This document shows positions 10,260-23,658 of a stretch of DNA of 64,000 nt, piece by piece; position 1 is the first letter of the stretch; each line of letters starts with the position of its first letter. The stretch spans positions 98,543,239-98,607,238 of the forward strand of contig NC_081413.1 of assembly GCF_030272615.1 (NCBI RefSeq), in the 5' to 3' direction. Source of the DNA: Cryptomeria japonica (taxonomy: Eukaryota > Streptophyta > Pinopsida > Cupressales > Cupressaceae). The position numbers and the translations under genes are program-made. Below the pieces are notes generated by a model, which was not told the DNA's origin, made no database searches, and worked only from the letters and a program-made list of their open reading frames with translations.

Positions 10260-11730
10260 TTCTTTTGGGGAAGGGATATTTTGAAAATATTATAGAGAGA
10301 GAGAGAGAGGTAGAGATGTTTAGAAACTAGAAGTTCTAGAAATATGAAATTATGACAAGGGTTGTAAGGTAGCCAATTGAAAAGGTCATTAAGGTAAAGG
10401 ATACACAAACTAAACAATAAAAAAAATAGTTAGTAGAGGAACAAACACAACTAGTATAGGTTAGAATATGAATTGGCATCATCAAAGAACCAAATGGTCA
10501 CTAAGAAGGACATTAAAAAATATTGAAAAAATAAGAAAAGGACATCAATACTTTAGTTGCTCAAGAACAAGCAAATATATTTTTCACAACCAAAGAAATT
10601 GGGCCCAAAATATGAACACCCAAGACTGTGATATCACCAAGTTTAAGAATCAAATAGATAACTAAAAATAAACCATGATTGGGATAATAGAGAAATAATA
10701 TGGCCTTGAGGCCAAGTAATAATTATTAAAAGAATAAATTAAGAAACTATAGGCAAAATAAGAGGAGCTAAAACTAATTGTGGGATCCCTCTAAGATCAC
10801 CAAAGACCTTTGAAATACATACTAGAATAAATCAAAGAATATTTAGCATCCTTCATGATATAAATTAAATCCATGGGGTTCACCAAGTTTTAGTATGATA
10901 TGTCAAAAAAGGAGTTTGATTCGATGAAGGTCATTCTAACTTTTATCATGGATGATGCACACACCAACATCCTATGACTCTACACTACTAGCCTAAGTAA
11001 TTTTCTTCCAAATATTACTAGTGACAAAATTACTCACAAAAATTTCAATGATGTTATAGATAAGGAAAAATTAAACCAAAAGTGTAATTCATAGCTTAAG
11101 GTTGTGGTATACTCTATTAAGAGCACCTAGAATCAAATTCAGCTGCTATCATAGTAAGGATTATCCTCACTACTTGATAATAATAAAAATATGCTCTCTC
11201 AAGTATAATTATAGGAGATAACCATGAGAATAAGCCATAAGAATTTTAAATTAGATGGGTGATCCCTAGAATCCATTATAGAGGAAATGCTAACAATAAT
11301 CAAGCTACTGTTTGAATTGAGGGTACTCATATAGGTGGTAGTTGTTTAGGAAGAAGATATAACTTATGAATAATAAATTGACTTGGATCACCAATGCATG
11401 ATTCTAAAAAGGGGTTGCTCATGACTTCCCTCAACCATCTTTAAGGTACATATCATTTTGTAGTTTTCTTAATTTTAGAATTCAATAGTTATGAGAAATG
11501 AAGTTTTTCCCAATAGATACATACTATAGTTTCACACTTTTCCTCCAAAAAAGTAATCCTTAAGAGTAATAGAAAATATAGCTAATTATTCACTAAAAGT
11601 GATAGAATCATTCTCTTTGTTGTTAATGAAGAATAATGCCCCACAGTATTAGCAAATTACCCATGTTCCCTCAATTTTATCAGTTTATTATATTATAAGT
11701 TGGAAAATATTTTAAGTATCCATGTATGCG
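10260..11730. other. AT-rich stretch without recognisable gene
   Basis: Short frames only, and no domain recognised in either strand. A GA microsatellite lies near 10294-10309. This was joined to 19489 onward before Copia-2 inserted. Confidence 0.5.
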
Positions 11731-11735
11731 TATCG
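11731..11735. repeat. Target site duplication of Copia-2, left copy
   Basis: tatcg immediately before the LTR, repeated at 19484-19488. Confidence 0.9.
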
Positions 11736-13246
11736 TGATAGTTTTGATACTTAATATAAGTACAGATACAATAGCCAACAAGATGAGAGAAGGCGGGGGG
11801 TGAATCATACAAACTTAATCATCCATAAAAACATCAGATTCAACCTTGGTAACACATATATCAGTCATATAAACAAAAATTGTCAAACATGCAAACTCAA
11901 AAGCATATGAACAATATAAACCTCATAACACCAAATTTAACATGTAAACCCAAATAGGGAAAAACCACTGTGGGATTTTGGACCCACTAAGAAATATACT
12001 CTTCTAGAGTATGCTCGGTTAAAAGCAAATCTTGTTAAAGATTACAAACACATTGCTAGATGTGACCTAGTTAAGGGATTTCCCTCAGATCTGTTAGGAT
12101 CTTCACTTTGTTAGAAGTGACCTTGTTAAAGGATTTCAAACACTCAATTAGAATGTCACCTTGTTAGAGGATTTACATATAAGAATGTTAAGTCCACTCG
12201 ATTAAGAGATTTCCTGCCACTTTCACAAAATAACAGTAATACAATCTGTCTGCAACTTCACATCTAAAATGCTAAAGCAGATTCCTATTTGTTCAATACA
12301 ATCTAGACATAGAACTAATCTTATCTATCTGTTGGGCATCAATACTCTATTATTCTAACAGGTCTTCAAGCTTCTATGCTCAGTAATCACTATGTAGCAT
12401 CCCTGTGCATACACTTGCCCGCATGCATTGTTTATCAACAGTTTCCTATTTATAAACAATCTTCTAACCACTTAATCTCCTTGATCAAATTTCCCATGAT
12501 CAATCATAGCCATCAGATCTTCAATCTTGTCCAGGTTCATTGTATCTTTCGATCTGAAAATGTTTTACCCCGCCATGGAACTTGCACATTCACCTTGGAA
12601 CTTGTGTTAGGGTAATGTGGTTCAATCTAAGCTGTAGATCTTCTTGCTGACTTTCCATTGCCTTAGATTCGTTAACAAACTTATTCCATGGATTACCAAT
12701 CATTGATCCACTCCAGCTCATCAGCATCATTCAATAAATATCACATGTAAACATTTAATGCATTCCGTTGTAGCTCGGTTACAACTCGGTGAATACTAAA
12801 CTTCACTCGGTAGACATTCTGTCTTCATTAACTGACTGCGATAATCTTAGGGTTTACCGACTAGGTTCTTTGCCTAATAACATAGTATAGTATTAACCTT
12901 TACATTTTACAACATATGTATGATGTTAAAACAATCTAAAACATCAAGATCTCATCGTTGTCTGACTCAGTAGAGTTGCCCATTGAATAACTTATCCCCT
13001 TATTCATCATATTCTTTCCTGTGTCTTTACCGACTTCTTTATAATATTCATATCATACTTCTCAAGATATGGCAACATCACACTGAATTAGAAAATCAAT
13101 TTCTTGACATCAATGACAAAATAATAATATCAAGAGAGTAAAACATCTTTAATCAGTTATGTCCATAATCATCAACAACCTTCTCAATATCCTTATTGAA
13201 ATGTCAACAATCTTTCATTGTCTATTATAATATAATATTGCCAACA
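11736..13246 (-). repeat. Copia-2 3' LTR
   Basis: 1,511 bp. A minus-strand TATA (reverse of cctatttata, 12445-12454) lies inside. The G tract near its left end is interrupted (aaggcgggggg). Confidence 0.93.
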
Positions 13247-13714
13247 ATCTCCCCCTTTGGCATTGATGGCAAAACCAATTGATTTGACCTTTAAAAGATT
13301 CGGATTGCTGTGATTCTGAAATGCTAAAATGCTCTCCCCCATTCATTAGACTTCTCTTCTGTTTCAGTCTTTATTTCAATCTGTAGTCTTCTCTCAGTCT
13401 TCTCCCATATTTTAGTCTTCTCCCCCTTAGGTCTTCTCTCCCTTAGTTAGGTCTTCTCCCCCTTTGACAACAATGCCAAAAAGAACTAAAACATAATTTC
13501 TTTCTGTAAGAAGTTATTGCCTGCTGTTGTGTATCAACTGAGTCTTGGTCAGAGCATTTGTCTTCAATTCCTGTTCCCTGTATCATTCTCTGTATAATTC
13601 CAGTACTAATTCCTGTACACTTTCAGAAAAACATTCTAAAGTGTATCAATCTAGCATCAACTCCCCAAAAGATATTCAATAGAGTCATCAAACTGATGCT
13701 TTCACCGAACACGG
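13247..13714 (-). other. Copia-2 3' noncoding segment with several purine tracts
   Basis: Contains the polypurine tract next to the LTR (minus strand aaagggggagat) and further CCCCC-rich copies toward the gene, including tctcccccttagg and tctccccctttgac. No gene. Confidence 0.7.
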
Positions 13715-16700
13715 TCAGTGAGTAAAAGATAGGGGTAGGACCCCTAACTTACTTCTGAGATATTCAAAAGTGTCCTTTGGTAGTGGCTTGGTGAAGATAT
13801 TAGCTATTTGCTCCTTTGTGTTAACATATTCCAACACCACTTTCTTCTCTTGAGCTTCTTCTATAAGATAATGATATTTGATAGATATGTGCTTTGTCTT
13901 AGAGTGCATAACAGGATTCTTTGAAATATTAATGGCACTAGTATTGTCATAGAATATAGTTACTGGCTCGGTAACTTTCTCATTTATACCTTCCAATAGT
14001 TGTTTGATCCATGCAATGTTGGTACAATTCAGTGCTACAACAACATATTCGGCTTCGGCTATTGACTGAGAAACACACCCTTGTTTCTTGCTAAGCCAAC
14101 TCACTAGTCTTTCTCCTAAGAAGAAAGCTCCTCCACTTGTGCTTTTTCTGTCATCAATGTTGTTTGCCCAATCAGCATCAGTATAAACTTTTAAATCAAA
14201 ATCATTTCCTTTCTGATATACTAAGCCATAATCTTCAGTGCCTTTTAGGTATCTGAAAATTCTTTTGATTGTCGTCATGTGTATTTCCTTAGGATCTGTA
14301 GAGAATCTTGCAACAATACCTACTGCATGTGCTATATCTGGCCTGCTATGAACAACATATTGCAACTTTCCAATCATAGATCGGTAAAGTGTCTCATCAA
14401 CAGATGCAAATTCATCATTCTTTGATAGTTTACAGTTGGTAGTCATAGGAGTACTTACTGGTTTTGAATCCTCCATTCCAAATTTCTTCAAGATTTCCTT
14501 TATGTACTTGGATTGAGTAATGAAAATCTCATTTTTCATTTGCAGTATCTGTAAACCTATAAAATACTTTATCTCACCGATTAATGACATCTCAAATTCT
14601 TTGCTCATTTCATTTCCAAAGTTCTTGCATAAAGAGTCATTTCCACAAAATATAATATCATCAACAAATATGGCTGAGATTAGTATTCCATTTTCATCAT
14701 TCTTCATGTACATGTTGTTGTTCTCACTTGTCCTTATAAAACCAATCTTAATCAAATAAGAGTGCAATCTCTCATACCATGCTCTAGGTGCTTGTTTCAA
14801 ACCATATAAAGCTTTGTTTAATTTACATACCTGATCTTTATCATTGTCTTCAACAAATCCTTTAGGTTGTTCAATGAAAACTTCTTCTAATATTCCATTC
14901 AGAAATGCAAATTTGACATCCATTTGATATACCTTGAAGGTTTTGAAAGCAACATATGCCAACAATGTTCTTACTCCTTCAAGTCTAGCAATAGGTGCAA
15001 AAGTCTCACCATAATCAATTCCTTCTTCTTGGGCATAACCTTTGCAAACTAATCTTGCTTTGTTCCGAATGACCTCACCTTTTTCTTTTAGCTTGTTTCT
15101 GAAGATCCACTTTGTACCGATTACATTTTTGTCCTTCGGTCTTGGGACCAGTGTCCATGTGTCATTCTTCTTGATTTGATCAATCTCTTCTGTAATAGCA
15201 TTTATCCAATCTTCACTGTTAAATGCCTCTTTCACTATTCTTGGTTCAAATTCAGATATCAAACATGTGTTCTGTCTCAGTTTGTTCCTTGTCATCACTG
15301 GATCATCCTTATCTCCTATAATCTGACTTGGTGCATGGTGTCTTCTGACATACTTGGCTAATATAGGCTCGGTAGGCTCTGTATGATCTTCTTCATCACT
15401 CGGTAACTGGATATTTCCTTCATTTTCTCCAACAATTATCTTGGTAGGACTTCTCGGTTGCACATAGACAAATTCATCATAGTCTTCTGATTCTTTGGAA
15501 TTCCCTTCATTAGTTCTATCTGCAAATTCATCAATTTTCACATTTTCACTTTCTACTATTTTTTTAGATGATTTGATCAGACATTTAAATGCTTTGCTTC
15601 TACAAGAATATCCTAGAAATGTTCCTTCTTCACTTTTCTGATCAAACTTGCCATTTCTATCATCTTTATGAACATAGCATTTACTTCCAAAGATCTTAAA
15701 ATAACTTACATTAGGTTTCTTGTCATACCAGATTTCATAAGGTGTCTTCACAGTACCTTTCTTCAATTGAACTCGGTTCAAGGTGTAAACAACTGTGCTT
15801 ATTGGTTCTCTCCAAAATGTTTGTGGAACCTTCTTCTCAATCATTAGTGTTCTAGCACAATCCACAATAGATCTATTTCTTCTTTCAACTATTCCATTTT
15901 GCTGTGGAGTTATCGGTGCAAAGACTTGTCTTTTAATACCGTGATCATTGCAAAATAGGTTGAACTCATCAGATGTGAACTCTCCTCCTCTATTTGATCT
16001 AAGACATTTCAGTTGTCTTCCTGTTTCATTTTCAACTCTAGCCTTGTACCACTTAAACATTTGAAAAGCTTCTGATTTTTCTTTTAAAAACATTACTGAC
16101 ATCATCCTTGACTAATCATCCACAAATAATATGAAATACTTATCACCATAATAACTTTGAACTTTCATAGGACCACAAAGATCAGTGTGCACAAGATCTA
16201 AAATTCCCTTAGAAGTGTAGGAATTACTTGTAAAGCTAGATCTTGTCATCTTACCCATCTGGCATCCTCGACACATAGCATTCTCAGGTTTTTCAAGACT
16301 CGGTAGACCTCTTACTCTGTGCTTCTTACTTATCTTGATCAGATTATCAAAATTAACATGACAAAACCTTTTATGCCATAACCAGGTATTATCAATCTTT
16401 GCATGCAAACACTTATTGTGAGTTGAGTCAAGGTGAAATGTATTACCTTTTGTTTGTGTCTCGGTAGTAGCTAACTTTCCATTCTTGTCATGAACTTTGA
16501 CAATTCCTTTCTAAAATTCTATTCGGTAACCTGTGTTGTTTAGCTATGCTACACTCAATAAATTATATTTCAAACCTTCAACCCAATAAACATCATTGCA
16601 TCTTGCTTTATCAAGAAGTGTTATGGATCCTTTACCTCTCATCGGACATGGTGCATCATTACCAAATCTAACATAGCCTCCATCATAATCTTCTAACATA

Positions 16701-17896
16701 ACAAACTTGTGTTTATCTCCTGTCATATGATGTGAGCATCCACTATCTATAATCCAAGAATAATTAGTGTTTATGTGAGATATTAGGGCTTTTTCTTCAT
16801 ACCTTTCTTCATCTGGTCCATCCTTGATAGCCACATAAACAACTTCCTCTGTATCAGTCTCATTTGATTTATCATCTTCAGATTCCTCAACAGCAATTAA
16901 GCATGTCTTTCTATCTCTTCTTCTGAAGTCTCAATGTCCTCTGTAATGATTATCTTTTTGTCTGTCATCTCGGTAATCTCTCTTTTCAGTGAAATCTTTG
17001 TCAAGACAGTTAGAAGCCATATGTCCAATCTTATCACAATTGAAACATTTCAAAGGTAGTTTTCCTTTATACTTACCTTTGCCTGTCGGTAACCTTTTGG
17101 CCAATAGTGCTTCAAACTCTTCTTGCTTTCTGATTTCTTCATACAGTTTGTGTACCTCCTCCATGTTCTTCCAAAATCTTTCACTTGCTCCACTGTGATC
17201 TCCTTTAGAGTACTTATATTTTCTTTCATTCTAATCATTAGATTCATTCAAATGAAAAGAACTAAATGCAGATTCAACTTTATTTACCAATGTCCCACTA
17301 TTATCAAAATTACTTAACTCAAATGCATGTAGCTTACCAATAGTAGCATCCAAGGAAACTGGCATATTAGGTATAGACCTCAATTCATTGATTGCAGAGA
17401 CTCGGATTGCATAGGCAGGTAGAAGGGTTCTTAACAACTTACTTGTCACATCCTTCTCTTCAATAGTTCCTCCTGCTCCTTTGATTTGATTTACAATCTC
17501 CTTTAGTCTTGTACTGTACTGGGTTATGTTCTCACCTTCATTCATCCTCATAGATTCAAGTTGTCCTCTTAAACTATCAACTTTTTCTCTTTGAACATGT
17601 TCATCTCCTCCATATACAGATATGAGCTTAGTCCACATTGCCTTTGCATCATTGCAGCCTTCTAGATCATTAAACTTAGAATCGGTCAATGCAGATGTTA
17701 TTTCAATCATTGCTTGAATATGTTCTTGCTTCGCCTTTATCTCTTCCATAGTCAATGGATAGGTGCTCGGTGCAACAAAATAATTCTCCAAATAGTATAT
17801 AGCATATTCTCCAACTCCTGATAGATGTAGCTTCATCCTTTTCTGCCATGTAGAGAAACCTGACTTATTCAACTTAGGTGCATCCCTCTTATACAT
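13715..17896 (-). pseudogene. Copia-2 gag-pol polyprotein, one frame with five stops
   Basis: The ATG is at 17896 (MYKRDAPKLNKSGFSTW) and the frame runs to 13715 without a frameshift, about 1,390 codons. Gag carries an intact knuckle (CFNCDKIGHMASNC). Protease is IIDSGCSHHMTGD. The integrase zinc domain has WHKRFCH and CRGC. The catalytic triad shows HTDLCGP, then Asn where the second Asp belongs (SNRGGEF), and NGIVERRNR. Reverse transcriptase has [11 protein letters not shown] and FVDDIIF; RNase H has YTDADWA, and the end is [17 protein letters not shown]. In-frame stops are at 17231-17233, 16931-16933, 16544-16546, near 16514 and at 16109-16111; four are TAG and one is TGA. The 796 codons from 16105 on (rest of integrase, RT, RNase H) are uninterrupted. 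Confidence 0.93.
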
Positions 17897-17946
17897 CTTT
17901 AGATCTTTAACTCAAGTGCCTTTAAAATTTCCTTTTGGAGTCCAAA

Positions 17947-17958
17947 GCTTTGATACCA
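17947..17958 (-). other. Copia-2 primer binding site
   Basis: Minus strand TGGTATCAAAGC, initiator Met-tRNA type with one difference, two bases from the LTR. Confidence 0.85.
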
Positions 17959-17960
17959 AT

Positions 17961-19483
17961 TGATAGTTCTGATACTTAATATAAGTACAGATTCAATAGC
18001 CAACAAGATGAGAGGGGGGGGGGGGGTGAATCATACAAACTTAATCATCCATAAAAACATCAGATTCAACCTTGGTAACACATATATCAGTCATATAACC
18101 AAAAACTGTCAAACATGCAAACTCAAAAGCATATGAACAATATAAACCTCATAACACCAGATTTAACGTGGAAACCCAAATAGGGAAAAACCACTGTGGG
18201 ATTTCAGACCCATTAAGAAATATACTCTTCTAGAGTATGCTCGGTTAAAAGAAAATCCTGTTAAAGATTACAAACACATTGCTAGATGTGACCCAGTTAA
18301 GGGATTTCCCTCAGATCTGTTAGGATCTTCACTTTGTTAGAAGTGACCTTGTCAAAGGATTTCAAACACTCAATTAGAATGTCACCTTGTTAGAGGATTT
18401 ACATATAAGACTGTTAAGTCCACTCGGTTAAGAGATTTCCTATCGCTTTCACAAAATAACAGTAATACAATCTGTCTGCAACTTCACATCTAAAATGCTA
18501 AAGCAGATTCCTATTTTTTCAATACAATCTAGACATAGAACTAATCTTGTCTATCTGATGGGCATCAATACTCTATTATTCTAACAGGTCTTCAAGCTTC
18601 TGTGCTCGGTAATCACTATGTAGCATCCCTGTGCATACACTTGCCTGCATGCATTGTTTATCAACAGTTTCCTATTTATAAACAATCTTCTAACCACTTA
18701 ATCTCCTTGATCACATTTCCCATGATCAATCATAGCCATCAGATCTTCAATCTTGTCTAGGTTCATTGTATCTTTCAATCTGAAAACATTTTACCCCGCC
18801 TTGGAGCTTGCACATTCACCTTGGAACTTGTGTTAGGGTAATGCGGTTCAATCTGAGTCGTAGATCTTCTTGCCGACTTTCCATTGCCTTAGATTCGTTA
18901 ACAAAATTCTTCCACAGCTTACCAATCATTGATCCACTCCAGCTCATCAACATCATTCATTAAATATCACATGTAAACATTTAATGCATTCTATTGTAGC
19001 TCGGTTACAACTCAGTGAATACTAAACTTCACTCGGTAGACATTCTGTCTTCATTAACCGATTGCGATAACCTTAGGGTTTACTGACTAGGTTCCTTAGG
19101 GTTTACCGACTAGGTTCTTTGCTTGATAACATAGTATAGTATTAACCTTTACATTTTACAACATATGTATGATGTTAAAACAATCTAAAACATCAAGATC
19201 TCATCATTGTCTGACTCGGTAGAGTTGCCCATTGAATAACTTATCCCCTTATTCATCATATTCTTTCCTGTGTCTTTATAATCTTCATATCATACTTCTC
19301 AAGATATGGCAACATCATACTGAATTAGAAAATCAATTTCTTGACATCAATGACAAAATAATAATATCAAGATAGTAAAACATCTTTAATCAGTTATGTC
19401 CATAATCATCAACAACCTTCTCAATATCCTTATTGAAATGTCAACAATCTTTCATTGTCTGTTATAATATAATATTGCCAACA
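17961..19483 (-). repeat. Copia-2 5' LTR
   Basis: 1,523 bp. Compared with the 3' LTR it has a 13-G run (18014-18026) and a short tandem duplication around gactaggttccttaggg (19084-19112). A minus-strand TATA lies at 18671-18680. Confidence 0.93.
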
Positions 19484-19488
19484 TATCG
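19484..19488. repeat. Target site duplication of Copia-2, right copy
   Basis: tatcg, identical to 11731-11735. Confidence 0.9.
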
Positions 19489-20563
19489 TTTGAGATGCTA
19501 CTTGGATTTAATATTTTTACAAACGAATATTCAAACACAAAGCCTTATCATTAGTCCATATCAACTAATATGTCCCTATTTATTCCTAAAATAAAAGTGA
19601 TAATATAGCTCCCAAGTCATTTGATCTACCACCACCAACTTGGATCGATGAGTTGTAAGACATGTGATAATTCTATTACAAATATACGTAGTAAAATCCA
19701 TTGTAGAAATTTTTTCACATGGGATCATTTGCAACATACATAGGCTAAAATTCATCTCTAGAATAGTTTAGGTGGGGGCCTATCATATTTCAAATATAAA
19801 TTTTGTAACTGATACTAATATATCATGGATAACTAGTTATTTATATAATATGTAGTGCATAACATTAGGATTCAACTACCCATAACAACATAGTGTGGTA
19901 CATTGTAGAAAACTTTATTGATCAAGTACCCTCACTACTCATGATAAATTATAACCACTTCCAAGGAACTTCAAGTTGTCAAGATTTTAGAATTGTTTTC
20001 TTCTTCACAAGTCCAAAATTTGAAATTCTTGCTTTAGCGGGGAAACATCATTGCAGATTGGGAATTTTTCTTATAAATATTGGCCCATTTGATTCATAAT
20101 ATGTTGAATTTAGGTACTTATAGCTAATATTTTGAACCTAATAAATGGAATTAATATCACTCTTCTAATATTTATATAGGGGAACCTCTATGCATGCTTT
20201 CAAAGTTGATATATTGTATGTAACTTGGTGAATTTGTCTTAGAATAATTAATATAAAAAATTGTTAAAAAAAAAATGATTCATGCCAATATTTGTAAGTT
20301 AATTGTTATGTTTGTTATGCATTATCCTTTTTAAAATCATTGCATCATGAGTTGCATTGGTAGTCAAGGAAATGGAAACAAGAAAAATCAAGTTATGGTA
20401 ACCATAAGGTCATTGTAGTAACATCCAAGGATGTATGGCACCCTAAGAATAATGATAAGTCAAAAAGATACACTAAGGAATATTTATCTACCTACTTATA
20501 AGATATATAATTAATCAAACATACTACAAGGGTAAAAGAGATATAACACATGTAGAGCTTAAC
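19489..20563. other. AT-rich stretch without recognisable gene
   Basis: Continuation of the pre-Copia-2 locus. Only short frames, such as 19893-20099, with no recognisable motif. Confidence 0.5.
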
Positions 20564-20576
20564 AAAGTAAAGGGTG
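20564..20576. repeat. LINE target site duplication, left copy
   Basis: aaagtaaagggtg, repeated exactly at 21966-21978 after the A-rich tail. Confidence 0.85.
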
Positions 20577-21965
20577 GGCTTATTAATAGGCTTATGAGCG
20601 TTAATCCTCCAAATCAACCAAGCTTTAGAGTTTATTAGTCTCTAATAGAAAATGGTTGGATTAAGATTAATTTTGAAAGTGTAGCAAGAGAGAATCTAGG
20701 ACCCTCGGATGCAAGTTGCATTGCAAGAGATTGTCATGGGAAAATCTAGCCGTTGCATGTCATAAACTTGGAGTAGGTTCTAACAATGAATCAAAGGTGA
20801 AAGTGGCACTCTTAGCAATGCAATTGGTAAAGTGTTTGAGGGCAAAGAGACTACACCTTGAGGGAGACTCCCAAAAAATATTGCAAGCAATCCTTAGGGG
20901 TAAGGCATACAATTGGAATCTTGACAAAGACATCCTAATCATAAAAAACACACCAGTCACCATACAATAATTCAAAGTTTCTCATGTTAGGAGAGAAGGC
21001 AACTAAGAGGCAGATAGGTGCGCTAATCAAGCCTTTGATCTTGATGAAGGTGAAATCGATTTGAGCTTAGTTCAGTGACCTGCCAATCTATCTTTCATAT
21101 TTGAAAACTTAAAAAATGTTTTCAAAATCTCAGAGAGGAATTTTATAATGCAAGTGAAAATCATCTTTGGGGATGAGTTCATGAGGACAAGCTTTCAGTA
21201 TAGAGTGAACGTAGACATCGCCTCCCTTTTCTTGGCATGGTGCCTAGAGTTGGAATCTAAAGAGGTGGCGATGTGGATTTTCACCAACTATGTGTATGAA
21301 GAATGGTGTGGGGTTTTGGAAAGTTTCCTAGGAATGTCAAGAGATAGCAAGGGCTTTGTATGTCCAGGTGGTGAATGGCTACATGTGAGTGAGTTTACCC
21401 ATCCTCTACAGCCTTACCTCTTATGGAGTGTGAAAAACAATAAAGAAGTAAGAAGAGCCATTGCTACAATCAATATGGATGAGGTGAGGGCCTTTCTAAA
21501 ATCTTTGGATGTGCAAGCCATTTAGGATGAATTTTTGAAGTGGGGGCCTTGTGAGAAGTGAAAAACTTCAAAATCTTCTTCTTGTTCCCTAAAGCGTAAG
21601 AGAGGTAGATCAGGGGGTTCGATGGAAAAAGTAGTGAGTGAGCACACTACAAATCTGCAAATTGTCAACCCAAGGTGAAGAAGTTGGTGCCTTGGTAGTT
21701 GTAGTTGAATGGGTGCCACCATCAGATGATAAAGGAAATCTATTATGGTCCGAGTCTTTGTAGCTTGTCTATTTTTGGGGTATACGATGAATATTGTTAA
21801 CTATTTCTTTGTTTAGGTCTAGGGCTATCTAGACAAATATTTTTGTATGGGATTGTCAATGGGGTTATCAGACTACCTAATAAGAACTTTGCTTTTTGAT
21901 GAAGAAGATGCACCAGTTATTCCTATAATCGATAAAACATAATACTTACTAATAAAAAATAAAAA
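20577..21965 (+). mobile_element. 5'-truncated LINE (non-LTR retrotransposon)
   Basis: A 13-bp direct repeat brackets the segment, and an A-rich tail (taataaaaaataaaaaaaa) precedes the right copy. These are hallmarks of target-primed integration. It carries only the C-terminal RNase H-like part of a LINE ORF2 and downstream sequence, so it is 5'-truncated. Confidence 0.85.
20651..21525 (+). pseudogene. LINE ORF2 C-terminus: RNase H-like domain plus extension
   Basis: Starts NGWIKINFES, the beginning of the plant RNase H-like (RVT_3) domain, where the usual first catalytic Asp of NFDG is replaced by Glu. A one-base frameshift occurs near 20738 in the HGK stretch. The next frame gives LAVACHKLG, KVALLAMQLVKCL and LHLEGDSQ, which keeps the third-position Asp. 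After a stop at 20968 the frame continues HVRREGN-stop-EADRCANQA, the domain end with its final Asp. The same frame then runs through one more stop into a 125-codon extension (21148-21525, VKIIFGDEFMRTSFQYRVNV onward) of unknown function. Broken by three stops and one frameshift. Confidence 0.75.
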
Positions 21966-21978
21966 AAAGTAAAGGGTG
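21966..21978. repeat. LINE target site duplication, right copy
   Basis: aaagtaaagggtg after the poly(A)-like tail. Confidence 0.85.
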
Positions 21979-22164
21979 AACTAGAGAAAAATATGCAATG
22001 AACAAAATTTAAGAAAAAAATATAAGCCAATCATTTGTGATGTTTATATTTATTCTTGCAAAATAGAATAACTTGTGGTGCATATGAATTTATAGTTTTT
22101 TTTTGGAATCATTATATTATGCATGTTTTATCTACTATACTTGATGCTCTGCAAAATGGGAGAA

Positions 22165-23642
22165 TGTTGGACAAAAACCTGTGGTGGTATAATACATAAG
22201 AAGCACAAGAAACAAAGAGAAATGTTAGTGTTAATCAACCAAAGACTAATCTAAGCAGGCATACCAAGAGAGACACTAAAAACATAATGAAGCATTTAAC
22301 TATGAAAAATAAATGCAAGAAGACATCTCCAAATGCCTTCCACCATGCTTGTAGCTCCTCCTCCCTTGTTCCTCTCCTCTCCAAGTTCCAAATAAGTGTA
22401 GCTCTCAGTAGCTTTTTGCACTATGGATGCCTTATGGAGGTTCAAGATGAAAAATGATTTATTTATTTATGCAAGTGTAAACAAAAGGCTAATATTAGAT
22501 GATATGGAATGAAAATGATTTATTTTAATCCAAAATAATAATATATTGATGATTTATGCTAAATGCTCTTCTCTAAAATTGGCTATAAGTTAAATGTATA
22601 CAAGTTTTCAAGATTAAGGCTAAGAATGCTTGAGGATGCTTGAGGATTTGAAAATGAGGAATGTGAGCTCTATTTATAGGAAAAATGGAGCAATGGATGG
22701 TTGAGATTGAGTAATCTCAACAAGGTTCGGGATTGAATGGTTTATGATCCATGTGAGGGCTTTCAACCCAATCCTAGGATGACAAATTTCAACAAGAGAT
22801 GGGTTGAGAGGAGAGGGAAGAAGCATTAAATGCTTGACATGACCTAAGGGTTAACTTGGGAGGTAAGGTTAATGTTGAGTTGAATGGATAAATTCATTAT
22901 TCAAGGAATAATGCTTTTATCCAATGGGTAAACTCTTGTGCAAGAGTTAGTGAGGATAACCATGATCAAAGCAATAAATGCTTGAGGAAACACATGGGTT
23001 ACATGAGGGTTAAGTTAGGGGTAAAAGTCCCTAACCATGTGGGTGAGTTGAGTTAACCTTTAATGGTCATGTAAGAGCCATAAGTGGTTTGGAAGACTTT
23101 AGAGGTTAGCTTGTTGGACACATAAAGCATTAAATGCTTTTCAAAGACTTTAGAGTCTTTGAGAAGCGACTCCAAGTTGCTTAGGAATGTGACAATATTT
23201 AGGGGATGGATTAGGCTAATTAGGAAGGGGTTTACAAGAATCTAGAAGGGGATTAGGATTGCAAGTGGGTTTGGTGGGTGAGGGAAAATAGGATTTTTAT
23301 TAAAATAAAATTCATTTATTTCAACAAATAGGTGTAAGTTGCATTTTTAGGAGAATGCAAGAGGGTTTGGGATTTTAATGATTTAAATAAATATTTTATT
23401 TAATTTATTTAAAAGAGGAAAGGGGATTTAATTTAAACAAATAAAATTTATTCATTTAATTGATTGTAAATTTAGTTTAATAAATTAATTAAAATAAATT
23501 AAATTATTTATTTAATTAACAGGAGAATGTTTGAAGATGAATTATTTAAATATTAGTTTAATTAACTGATGGCTAGTGGATTTTTAATCAAATAAATAGC
23601 AAATATTCATTTAATTAAAATGGATAGATTTATGTGACTACA
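22165..23642 (-). repeat. 3' LTR of the Tat-lineage element
   Basis: The plus-strand right edge (tgactaca) abuts the purine tract. The left edge at tgttggac (22165) is inferred from TG...CA without a partner LTR. AT-rich, with a minus-strand TATA box at 22670-22680. Confidence 0.65.
22670..22680 (-). promoter_or_regulatory. TATA box of the Tat LTR promoter
   Basis: Minus strand CCTATAAATAG, the best core promoter candidate in this LTR. Confidence 0.5.
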
Positions 23643-23658
23643 TTTGCCCCTCTTTGAG
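23643..23658 (-). other. Polypurine tract of the Tat element
   Basis: Minus strand CTCAAAGAGGGGCAAA directly before TGTAGTCACAT, the LTR start. Confidence 0.75.

Larger units (their letters stand above)
11736..19483 (-). mobile_element. Copia-2, complete Ty1/copia retrotransposon (family A)
   Basis: 7,748 bp with two LTRs (11736-13246 and 17961-19483), each starting tgatag and ending ccaaca on the plus strand. The primer site is at 17947-17958, the purine tract at 13247-13258, and the 5-bp target duplication tatcg is exact. All Ty1/copia domains are in order in one frame, but stop codons break it. The LTRs differ at roughly one base in twenty in the part I compared by eye, so insertion is not very recent. 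Confidence 0.96.

Noticed and set aside
10295-10310. GA repeat as a CRISPR or regulatory array
   Set aside because: Simple dinucleotide microsatellite; no spacers, and CRISPR is not expected in a plant nucleus.
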